From Crocinitomicaceae bacterium (GTDB lineage: Bacteria > Bacteroidota > Bacteroidia > Flavobacteriales_D > Crocinitomicaceae): 7,177 bases of DNA. Below are positions 1-6,284 of the stretch, one piece after another. The position numbers and the translations under genes were made by a program. The first letter of the stretch is position 1. Each line of letters begins with the position of its first letter. The stretch spans positions 1-7,177 of the forward strand of contig JALWLM010000132.1 in the NCBI GenBank assembly GCA_027084145.1, written 5' to 3'. Under the pieces are notes generated by a model, which made no database searches, had not been told where the DNA came from, and worked only from the letters and a program-made list of their open reading frames with translations.

Positions 1-258
1 CAGGGGATGCACTTGCTGTTACCGTTGGTAAAGCATTAACCGTTACAGTTACTTGACCTGTATTCGTACAACCGTTTGCATCCGTTCCGGTTACCGTGTA
101 AGTTGTCGTAGATGTCGGCGATACCGTTTGCGTTTGACCTGCACCTAATCCGTTGTCCCATGTGTATGTTGTTGCTCCACTTGCTGTAAGCGTTGAGTTA
201 TCTCCTAAACAAATCGTTGCAGGTGATGCACTTGCCGTCACTGTTGGTAAAGGATTAA
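1..258 (-). repeat. Tandem Ig-like (CHU_C-associated type) repeat, period 73 residues / 219 bp
   Basis: Within the protease, residues 1104-1115 (NPLPTVTASASP) recur at 1177-1188 as NALPTVTASASP. In DNA, 220-258 matches 1-39 with five differences, giving a period of 219 bp. The complete unit has an ICLGD/LTASGA start, a TYTWDNG core and a TTYTVTGTDANGC end, the pattern of Ig-like domains linked to CHU_C sorting regions. The second copy is cut by the window edge, so the number of copies is unknown. By hand count, 41-180 is about 49% GC, against about 30% in a sample of the same gene at 1681-1740. Confidence 0.8.
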
Positions 259-3200
259 CAACTAAAGTCTGTGTTGATGTATTCCCTCCGTCTACTGTCA
301 ATGTAATTGTTTTAGAACCTGAGGAGGAATAAGTAACAGTATGAGGTCCTTGTCCTGTTGCTGTTGCAGGAGTAGCTCCAGCACCAAAATTCCAACTCCA
401 TGTAGTCGCATTTGTTGAATTATCAGTAAATGTTACTGTTTCTCCTTGACATGCCGGATTTGGAGACATTGTAAAATCGGCTGTAGCAGAACTAACGACT
501 CCTGATATGTTAACATTATCTATATATAAATTTTGTCCATATCCGGATATATTTCTAAATAAAATTTCAACCTTTTGGCTTCCTATATATGGAGTTAAAT
601 CAATCACTTCATTTCTCCATGTTTGAGGATTTGTATATTGTGCTGTTTGATCCGGATCTGTTGCTAATGTGCTTCCTTGCTTTGAATAAATTGTTGTATA
701 AGTTGTTCCACAATCTGTTGAAATTAAGACATCTAGTCTATCTTTATAAGTTGCATTATACCTTGCATAAGCAACATCAAAAGAAAGCTGAGCAGAGGAG
801 AACCCTGACAAATCGAACGGTTCTACAACCAAATCATCTTGATCTCCTGTTGTATTCGTAGTAAAATTATCGATCATTGCTGAATTACCCGCTGTCGGCG
901 CTGTTCCTTGAGAACCGTTTCTCACCCAAGTAATCGTATTTCCTCCATTATTAATTGACCAATTTGTTGGAGGGAATGTTGTGTTTACAAAACCTTCACT
1001 TATCGGTAGTGTAGCTGCTCCAGAAGCAGGTAATACTGTTATTAAATTGGTTTGATTATCTGTATCCGATCCATAAGCATTGGTAACTGTTAAAGAAGCA
1101 TCGTAGGTCCCGGCTGTCGAATAAGTTACCGTATGTGGACCTTGTCCTGTTGCTGTGGACGGTGTTCCTCCAGGAAACGTCCAAGACCAAGAAGAAGCGG
1201 AAGATGATGCATCTGTATATGTTACAGTAGAACCTTCACAAATTGTTGTCGGAGAAGCAGTAAACGAAGCTGTTGGAGGAGTTACCGAACCTGTCCCTAT
1301 TAATTGAAAATTAAAGGTTCCTTCATCACAATCATTTGTTGAAAATGATACATTCCCATTTATTATCCCCGCAGAAGAAGGTGAAAAATCAATAGAAAAA
1401 GTTGTTGTTGCTCCGGGTGTTAATGTTGTCGTTCCAAAAGAAGTGTTTAAGGAATAATCCGAAGAACCTGTTACATTAATTGGAGGTGTTAATACTAAAT
1501 TTGTTGTTCCTGTGTTTGTGACTGTAAACACAGCTGTAACAGTTGATCCTACTGCAACTGAACCATAATCATAAAAACCTTCATCTAGTACTTCTAACCC
1601 TGCAACATCAACTTTTATTTCTCCGGGAGTCACAGCATTATATTCAAAATTATCTATATATAAATTACCTCCATTTCCTGCGTTTGTTGCTCTAAACCTA
1701 AATTGTACACTTTTAGAAGTACTTGTTACATAAGAAGATAAATCTATCACTTCATTTCTCCAATCTGAAGCAGCTGATGGTGTCCAAAACGCATCAAGAT
1801 TAGAAGTTACGGTTCTAAGCGTATTTCCAGATTTATCATAAATTACACTCCATGTATTTCCACAGTCTTCAGAAAATTCTAATCGTAATCTATCATTACT
1901 TCCATTAATCCTTTTTCGATAAGCGACATCAAATCTCACCTCTGCAGATGTTGCATTACAAGGTAAAATAAAAATCGGTGTATATAAATATTCATCTTGA
2001 TTAGTTCCATTTTGGTAATTTCTCATTAATGGACATGCATTGTTTGTATTTCCCGAACTAGATGTTCCTGTTCCTGCTGTCCATTCATAACAATCATTAT
2101 TAGGGTTTACCACCTTCCATTTTAAATCAGGAGGAAAGGTTCCTCCATCAAAATCTTGTACATAATTTGGCATATACCCGTTTGAAACGGCAAATTGAAT
2201 TATTGTTGTGTCTTGTGTCGGCTCAGGGTCAACAACACCATTAGGCATTGTAGTATAAGACTTAAATGTACGTGTTCCTAAAGGAGAGGTAAACCCAGGT
2301 AAAGAAACATTCGTTTCAGCTCCAGGAGATAGAGTACCTGACCAGTTAAAAGTTGTTATCGTTCCATTATCTATTTGATAATTAATTTCTACAGAAGTTA
2401 AATTATTAGAACCTCTATTTCTTAACGTGACAACAGGCGTAATCGTTCCTGCACAATTATCTCCTGTTGGGGAAAGAATATCTACAATAGAAGCATCACT
2501 CGGATTTGGAGGGACACAAGCATCTGAACGAATTAAAGAAGCTCGTATAGGACTGTTTTCCAGTACTGTCCTCATTCTCATCTTTTGATCATTTGTGAAA
2601 ATATTCATACATAAATCATCTGTATAATCCATGTAATTTTCAATCATATCCACTGTTCCACAAGATACATGACCAGAAGGGCACCCAAAATTAGAAGCAT
2701 CCGACTCCGGTGTATCCGAGCAAAAATCATCAACTCCACATGGTCCGTCTCCCCAAATATGACGAAGTCCTAACCAGTGACCAACTTCATGAGTTGCTGT
2801 TCTACCCTCATTATATGGAGGCGGATTTCCTGTTACTGAACTTTTCCCTATAGAAGTATATAATAAAACGACTCCGTCTGTTGCTTGATTTTGAGCATTA
2901 CAATCCATCCCTCCAATAGAAGTTGTAGGAAACTGTGCATACCCTAAAACCCCTCCTGATATTTCACAAATCCATATATTCATATAAACATTAGGATCAT
3001 ATCCTTGAGCATTCGTATATGGTTTGATATTATTATCTATAAATGTTGTTGTATAAGGTGCGTTTCCCCAACCCGCAACACCTGCATCTATTCGGTTTAT
3101 ACCCGGTTCTGTAAAAGCTGTTCCATCCGGCTTTCTCTGTGCCAAACAGAATTCTATTTGGGTATCTGCTCCATCAGGATGGTTATTATAACCATTGGTC

Positions 3201-3565
3201 CCAAAAATCCGTCTAAAGTCCTCATTCAAAACATCTACTTGCGATTGAACATAAGAGGCCGGGATATTTCTTCCTGTCCCTACCGCTTCTCCGGAATTAT
3301 GAATAATGTGAAAAACAACCGGAATGGTATAAACTCCATTAATAATTAGTTTGGGGCCATTCTTTTTCTCTTGAATTTTCTTAGCTAACCATGCTTCAAA
3401 CTCCTCATTACTCTGAAGGTTTGGATTGTTCGCATGACGAATAGAATCCATAACGGTTGTATAACATCTAATGACACCATTTGGATTTGTTTGTGATTGT
3501 AAAAATGTAGAAAAAGAAAATAACAAAAAGAACAACACATTCTTTAAAGAAGTAAATCTCTTCAT
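1..3565 (-). CDS. Secreted M43-family (pappalysin/cytophagalysin) zinc metalloprotease with PKD and Ig-like modules, 3' end off window
   Basis: This is a large exported zinc endopeptidase. I translated it by hand from the ATG at 3565 and found 1188 codons with no stop before the left edge. Residues 1-25 are a signal peptide (basic start, then a Phe/Leu-rich core). A probable propeptide follows, with Cys34 in IRCYTT as a candidate zinc-blocking cysteine (inference). The catalytic domain spans about 75-345: IPVVFH at 81-86, the metzincin zinc site HEVGHWLGLRH at 259-269 (catalytic Glu260), and a Met-turn YMDY with Met312. Then come a CARDB-like beta domain (about 352-450), a jelly-roll/MAM-like domain (466-643), an ASH/Hydin-like Ig domain (649-760), PKD 1 (763-845), a second jelly-roll (847-1022), PKD 2 (1027-1103) and a CHU_C-type Ig repeat (1104-1176), with a further copy starting at 1177. 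This layout is typical of type IX secreted Bacteroidota proteases, but the sorting domain would lie off window. The substrate is unknown. It has its own upstream region and is probably not part of the surE operon. Confidence 0.95.
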   Translation of the reverse strand, partial: MKRFTSLKNVLFFLLFSFSTFLQSQTNPNGVIRCYTTVMDSIRHANNPNLQSNEEFEAWLAKKIQEKKNGPKLIINGVYTIPVVFHIIHNSGEAVGTGRNIPASYVQSQVDVLNEDFRRIFGTNGYNNHPDGADTQIEFCLAQRKPDGTAFTEPGINRIDAGVAGWGNAPYTTTFIDNNIKPYTNAQGYDPNVYMNIWICEISGGVLGYAQFPTTSIGGMDCNAQNQATDGVVLLYTSIGKSSVTGNPPPYNEGRTATHEVGHWLGLRHIWGDGPCGVDDFCSDTPESDASNFGCPSGHVSCGTVDMIENYMDYTDDLCMNIFTNDQKMRMRTVLENSPIRASLIRSDACVPPNPSDASIVDILSPTGDNCAGTITPVVTLRNRGSNNLTSVEINYQIDNGTITTFNWSGTLSPGAETNVSLPGFTSPLGTRTFKSYTTMPNGVVDPEPTQDTTIIQFAVSNGYMPNYVQDFDGGTFPPDLKWKVVNPNNDCYEWTAGTGTSSSGNTNNACPLMRNYQNGTNQDEYLYTPIFILPCNATSAEVRFDVAYRKRINGSNDRLRLEFSEDCGNTWSVIYDKSGNTLRTVTSNLDAFWTPSAASDWRNEVIDLSSYVTSTSKSVQFRFRATNAGNGGNLYIDNFEYNAVTPGEIKVDVAGLEVLDEGFYDYGSVAVGSTVTAVFTVTNTGTTNLVLTPPINVTGSSDYSLNTSFGTTTLTPGATTTFSIDFSPSSAGIINGNVSFSTNDCDEGTFNFQLIGTGSVTPPTASFTASPTTICEGSTVTYTDASSSASSWSWTFPGGTPSTATGQGPHTVTYSTAGTYDASLTVTNAYGSDTDNQTNLITVLPASGAATLPISEGFVNTTFPPTNWSINNGGNTITWVRNGSQGTAPTAGNSAMIDNFTTNTTGDQDDLVVEPFDLSGFSSAQLSFDVAYARYNATYKDRLDVLISTDCGTTYTTIYSKQGSTLATDPDQTAQYTNPQTWRNEVIDLTPYIGSQKVEILFRNISGYGQNLYIDNVNISGVVSSATADFTMSPNPACQGETVTFTDNSTNATTWSWNFGAGATPATATGQGPHTVTYSSSGSKTITLTVDGGNTSTQTLVVNPLPTVTASASPATICLGDNSTLTASGATTYTWDNGLGAGQTQTVSPTSTTTYTVTGTDANGCTNTGQVTVTVNALPTVTASASP
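257..487 (-). repeat. PKD domain, second copy in the protease
   Basis: This encodes residues 1027-1103, opening with ADFTMSPNPACQGETVTFTD and carrying the WSWNFG core typical of PKD domains. It shares the phrase GQGPHTVTYS with PKD 1 at 1031-1279, and 17 bases at 348-364 are identical to 1140-1156. PKD domains act as rigid extracellular spacers or binding modules. Confidence 0.8.
500..1027 (-). repeat. Jelly-roll (MAM-like) module, second copy in the protease
   Basis: This stretch encodes residues 847-1022 of the protease. It shares with the copy at 1637-2170 the phrases WRNEVIDL (from Trp983 here, Trp602 there), NLYIDN (1012-1017 and 634-639) and a DCG-x-T motif. DNA identity is locally perfect: 18 bases at 515-532 match 1649-1666, and 15 bases at 605-619 match 1748-1762. 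Modules of this kind are beta-sandwich carbohydrate- or protein-contact domains in secreted Bacteroidota proteins; the ligand here is unknown. Confidence 0.75.
1031..1279 (-). repeat. PKD domain, first copy in the protease
   Basis: This encodes residues 763-845, with TASFTASPTTICEGSTVTYT at the start and WSWTFPGG at the core, the canonical PKD pattern. With the second jelly-roll and PKD 2, it gives an ordered jelly-roll/(ASH)/PKD then jelly-roll/PKD arrangement, which points to duplication of a two-module block. Confidence 0.8.
1637..2170 (-). repeat. Jelly-roll (MAM-like) module, first copy in the protease
   Basis: This stretch encodes residues 466-643, opening with an YVQDFDGGTFPP segment that is typical of the first strand of this module (compare ISEGFVNTTFPP in the second copy). 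It lies directly after the CARDB-like domain and before the ASH/Hydin-like domain. It is the partner of the module at 500-1027. Confidence 0.75.
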
Positions 3566-3577
3566 AAGGTTAAATTT

Positions 3578-3602
3578 TAACTTGGTTTAGATTTGCAAGT
3601 TA
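3578..3602 (-). promoter_or_regulatory. Inverted repeat in the protease leader
   Basis: Seven-base arms TAACTTG (3578-3584) and CAAGTTA (3596-3602) surround an 11-base spacer, ending 12 bases before the protease ATG. In RNA this would be a weak AU-rich stem close to the ribosome landing site. It could equally be a protein-binding site. The CAAGTTA half recurs at 3645-3651. No function is shown. Confidence 0.3.
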
Positions 3603-3618
3603 TAAATTTCACTTATTG

Positions 3619-3633
3619 AAAAAAAAAAAAAAA
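3619..3633. other. A15 homopolymer (T15 on the coding strand) upstream of the protease
   Basis: Fifteen consecutive A on the plus strand lie 54-68 bases upstream of the protease ATG. On the transcribed (minus) strand it is a T run. It could serve as the U-tract of transcription end for the preceding operon, as a promoter-flanking bent tract, or as a slippage-prone spacer. I found no GC-rich stem in front of it, so I do not call a terminator. Confidence 0.5.
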
Positions 3634-3688
3634 TAAATATTCGACAAGTTACGTTATATACTCGTCAGAATTAGATAAATATTCGACA
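3633..3688. repeat. 14-bp direct repeat at 42-bp spacing between the SpoIID-domain gene and the protease
   Basis: The sequence ATAAATATTCGACA is present exactly at 3633-3646 and again at 3675-3688, start to start 42 bp, close to four turns of B-DNA. Both copies are in the 132-bp gap just upstream of the protease, and the inner copy adjoins the A15 tract. The arrangement suits a tandem regulator-binding site, but a chance local duplication is possible. I could not place a convincing Bacteroidota -33/-7 promoter (TTTG and TAnnTTTG) in this gap. Confidence 0.45.
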
Positions 3689-3697
3689 CCGAAAACA

Positions 3698-4855
3698 TCA
3701 CCACCCTTCTTCTTGTTGTTCAAAAAAATGAGCTTTATAATAATTAATGATCCTTACATTGGAAAAATAGAATAATGCAATTTGCTTAAAATTAAAACCT
3801 TGTCTAGCCATTTCCATCGCTCCTTCTTGACACAGCCCAACACCATGTCCAAAACCTCTCCCCTCTAAGACGATATAATCCCCTTCTGACCTTGTGCTAA
3901 AAAAGGTAGATTTTAATCGAAATTTTTTTCTTAAATCCCGTAACGGCACCCCTAGTGACGGGTGGATATAAAATGCCTTCCTACTTTCTTGTTTAAAATT
4001 ATAAAGTAAATTACCATATTTTTCTTCTTTTACACCATAATGCTTTTCTAAAAAAGATTTCCATTGATATTTCGGAATTTTTTTTATCCATTTTGCTTGC
4101 TTGGTATGGATACAGAAAGTATCAATAAAACTAGTGATATAATCAACATCCGTATTCCACACGTAAGATGCTTCACATGTTTGCCCTCCACAATTTGCGG
4201 AAAAATAAGTTGAAATAGGTTCATTACTTGTCTTTGTAACAATAATCAACCCTGATGTAGCACGTGTTGCTTTTCGTATTTTTTCATCATTAGAGGTTTT
4301 GTGATAAGCCTGACAATGAACATTATCACACAATTGATACCCTTCTTTTTTATGTCTATCCCTATTTTTTAACGCATAAGTTCGACTCATAAGAGCTTGT
4401 ACTTTATAATACTCCAAAGGTTTACCTCTTCCTCCCTCAGATAACAGAACTCCGGAAAGATAATCATCCATATCAACTTGGTTAACAATAATTAGCTTCC
4501 CACTAACCGAAGTGATTTTTACGCCGTCATCATAAATACGCTCTTTCCATTTTGGAATTTTATATCTTAATTTTGAATTATTTGTTGTAGGCACAAGGCG
4601 TATTGACGGAAACATCATCTCTCCTTTTCCCGTAAGATTACAGCTTACTTTTGAACCTGATCTCCTTATCACAATAATCCTGCCTTTATTAAGCTCTTCT
4701 AAAACAGATGTATCTCCAATTAAAGAATAACTTCCTTCTTCTACCTTGAGTTCAATATAAAAAGTTCGGCTTCTTGTGAATACACCTATATCCATCAATT
4801 GCCCTATAGATACAGAGGCAAACAATAAAAAAATATGAATGAATATAAATCTCAC
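3698..4855 (-). CDS. Exported SpoIID/LytB-domain protein (putative peptidoglycan lytic enzyme)
   Basis: SpoIID-domain proteins cleave peptidoglycan glycan strands, with SpoIID itself acting as a lytic transglycosylase on denuded glycan. Here, 385 residues begin with a signal peptide (MRFIFIHIFLLFASVSIGQ, residues 1-19), so the protein is exported. The domain covers about 120-372: DMDDYLSGVLLSE at 128-140, with Glu140 the probable catalytic acid; KVQALMSRTYAL at 151-162; Cys176/Cys181 and Cys222/Cys227, possible metal or disulfide positions; and the family hallmark GHGVGLCQEGA at 336-346. After Glu140 the usual Met-Pro is replaced by GGRGKP. The start is GTG at 4855, three bases after the lpxB stop; the next Met (21) would lose the signal peptide. 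It is the last gene of the operon. Sporulation is not implied. The domain call is firm, the enzymatic activity inferred. Confidence 0.9.
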   Translation of the reverse strand: MRFIFIHIFLLFASVSIGQLMDIGVFTRSRTFYIELKVEEGSYSLIGDTSVLEELNKGRIIVIRRSGSKVSCNLTGKGEMMFPSIRLVPTTNNSKLRYKIPKWKERIYDDGVKITSVSGKLIIVNQVDMDDYLSGVLLSEGGRGKPLEYYKVQALMSRTYALKNRDRHKKEGYQLCDNVHCQAYHKTSNDEKIRKATRATSGLIIVTKTSNEPISTYFSANCGGQTCEASYVWNTDVDYITSFIDTFCIHTKQAKWIKKIPKYQWKSFLEKHYGVKEEKYGNLLYNFKQESRKAFYIHPSLGVPLRDLRKKFRLKSTFFSTRSEGDYIVLEGRGFGHGVGLCQEGAMEMARQGFNFKQIALFYFSNVRIINYYKAHFFEQQEEGW

Positions 4856-4858
4856 TTT

Positions 4859-5977
4859 TTAGTTATTCATGTCCTCAAGCAAAGATTGTGCTACTCTTTT
4901 ACTTGCTCCACCTCCTCCGAGAATCTTTGCTAATTCATCAAAATCTTTCAACATTTTAGAACGGTATTTCTCATCAAATAATAATCGCTTAACCTCTTGC
5001 TTTATTGTTTCAGGAGTACATTCATCTTGGATTAACTCTTTTACAATTTCCTTTCCCATAATTAAATTAACCAATGAAATGTAATCAATTTTAACTAACC
5101 TTTTTGCTATCATATAAGAAATTTTAGCTCCTTTATAACAAACGACTTCCGGTGTTTTTAATAATGCTGTTTCTAGTGTCGCTGTTCCCGATGTAACTAC
5201 AGCAAGCTCTGATGCAGATAAAAGTTCATACGTTTTACCAAATAAAATAGGTATAGATGCATTCATGTATTTTTTATAAAATTCAGGAGAAAGTGTTGGA
5301 GCTCCCGCTATAATAATTTGAATATCATTAAAGCCTTCTAATGCTTTTAACATCATGGGCAATTTCTTAGAAACCTCTTGTTTTCTACTCCCGGGTAAAA
5401 CTGCTATAATTTTTCGATTATCTAAATTATTCTCTATTCGAAAACGTTTGTTGTCAAATTTATATTTTTTAATCTCATCCAATAATGGATGTCCTACATA
5501 CTTCGTGTCATAATTAAATTTTTTGTAAAACTCTTTTTCAAATGGGAGGATTACAAACATTCTATCTACTACTTTCTTTATCTTATGTACCCTGTTTTGT
5601 TTCCAAGCCCATACTTGCGGAGAAATGTAATAATAAACTTTTATACCTTTGCTTTTAGCCCATTCTGCTATGCGAAGATTAAATCCGGGATAATCTATTA
5701 AAATCAAAGCGTCCGGTTGGAAGGCTTCAATGTCTTTTTTACAAAAAGATATATTTTTTAAGATTGTCCTAAGATTCATCAATACTTCAATAAATCCCAT
5801 AAAAGCAAGCTCATTAATGTGCTTTACCAAATCTCCGCCAATTTTTTGCATCTTATCTCCTCCCCAAAAACGAAATTCAATATTACCTTCTTCTTCGATA
5901 AGAGTCTGCATAAGATTCGATCCATGTAAATCTCCTGATGCTTCTCCCGCAATAAGATATATTTTTTTATTCTTCAA
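4859..5977 (-). CDS. lpxB: Lipid-A-disaccharide synthase
   Basis: LpxB (glycosyltransferase family 19) joins UDP-2,3-diacylglucosamine to lipid X at the inner membrane, giving lipid A disaccharide 1-phosphate and UDP. Counting from TTG 5977 (372 residues), the marks are IAGEASGDLHG at 9-19, FWGGDKM at 37-43, DYPGFNLRIAEWAKSKGI at 95-112, SPQVWAWKQNRV at 119-130, VGHPLLDE at 161-168, VLPGSRKQE at 193-201 and TSGTATLETAL at 262-272, the whole GT19 series. No ATG or GTG lies between the upstream in-frame stop (6017-6019) and the conserved core. Only TTG codons at 6013 and 5977 are available. I chose 5977 because it gives the usual short lead of about seven residues before IAGEASG and begins two bases after the stop of the preceding gene. 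The product is certain, the start less so. Confidence 0.96.
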   Translation of the reverse strand: MKNKKIYLIAGEASGDLHGSNLMQTLIEEEGNIEFRFWGGDKMQKIGGDLVKHINELAFMGFIEVLMNLRTILKNISFCKKDIEAFQPDALILIDYPGFNLRIAEWAKSKGIKVYYYISPQVWAWKQNRVHKIKKVVDRMFVILPFEKEFYKKFNYDTKYVGHPLLDEIKKYKFDNKRFRIENNLDNRKIIAVLPGSRKQEVSKKLPMMLKALEGFNDIQIIIAGAPTLSPEFYKKYMNASIPILFGKTYELLSASELAVVTSGTATLETALLKTPEVVCYKGAKISYMIAKRLVKIDYISLVNLIMGKEIVKELIQDECTPETIKQEVKRLLFDEKYRSKMLKDFDELAKILGGGGASKRVAQSLLEDMNN

Positions 5978-5978
5978 A

Positions 5979-6284
5979 CTAAAAAAATTTAACGTAAATG
6001 ATATAAGGAGCAAACGCTATTGAAGCGATAATTAATCCCATTGCAATATTGTAACGTTCCTTGTTAAGATAATAATAAAACCAACCTAAATTTGCGATGA
6101 TTGATATTGTTAATATTTTAACTTGGTAATCACTATTGTATTTAAACTTATTCCACAACTGCTCAAAAAGATAATTTTGAGTTATCGATATCCCCCATAA
6201 AACAACAGGAAAAATTATCAAAGGTGTTATAATTCCTAATAATAAACCTTTTGTGTGTTCTATTGACCATTTTCTTAATTTCAT
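5979..6284 (-). CDS. Small three-helix membrane protein of unknown function between surE and lpxB
   Basis: I do not recognise a family. The ATG at 6284 gives 101 residues; its ATGA overlaps the surE stop, the classic coupled arrangement, so I prefer it to the in-frame ATG at 6293. A basic N-terminus (MKLRKWSIEHTKG) is followed by three hydrophobic stretches at about 14-34, 57-73 and 78-98, the second rich in aromatics (WFYYYL). A charged loop (about 35-56) separates helices 1 and 2. There is no signal peptide cleavage site or catalytic motif. It does not show the pattern of the LAB_N domain sometimes linked with lipid A genes. The tight fit between two housekeeping genes argues that it is real and works in the envelope, possibly with LpxB, but this is inference. 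Its last codons run TTT TTT TAG on a T7 tract, directly ahead of lpxB. Confidence 0.8.
   Translation of the reverse strand: MKLRKWSIEHTKGLLLGIITPLIIFPVVLWGISITQNYLFEQLWNKFKYNSDYQVKILTISIIANLGWFYYYLNKERYNIAMGLIIASIAFAPYIIYVKFF

Noticed and set aside
589..861. Plus-strand ORF of 90 codons
   Set aside because: Antisense to the second jelly-roll module of the protease; low-complexity Leu/His-rich translation, so a shadow frame.
3005..3349. Plus-strand ORF of 114 codons
   Set aside because: It lies wholly antisense to the catalytic domain of the protease, whose frame is unbroken with a zinc motif. The translation is Cys/Ile/Arg-rich with no recognisable domain.
3619..3697. Rho-independent terminator for the surE operon
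   Set aside because: The T15 run on the transcribed strand is suggestive, but no stable GC-containing stem precedes it; only short AT-rich pairings were found.
3698..4855. Sporulation gene spoIID proper
   Set aside because: The domain is shared, but the lipid A gene next door and the Bacteroidota character of the window argue against endospore formation, so no gene symbol is given.
5978..6013. TTG at 6013 as the lpxB start
   Set aside because: It adds 12 residues (MLLISFTLNFFS) absent from the usual LpxB start and overlaps the coding end of the membrane protein by 35 bases. TTG 5977 fits family length better, though 6013 cannot be excluded.
4869..6023. Three plus-strand ORFs (4869-5084, 5489-5701, 5730-6023)
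   Set aside because: All are antisense to lpxB, which has the full set of family motifs; none has a plausible product.
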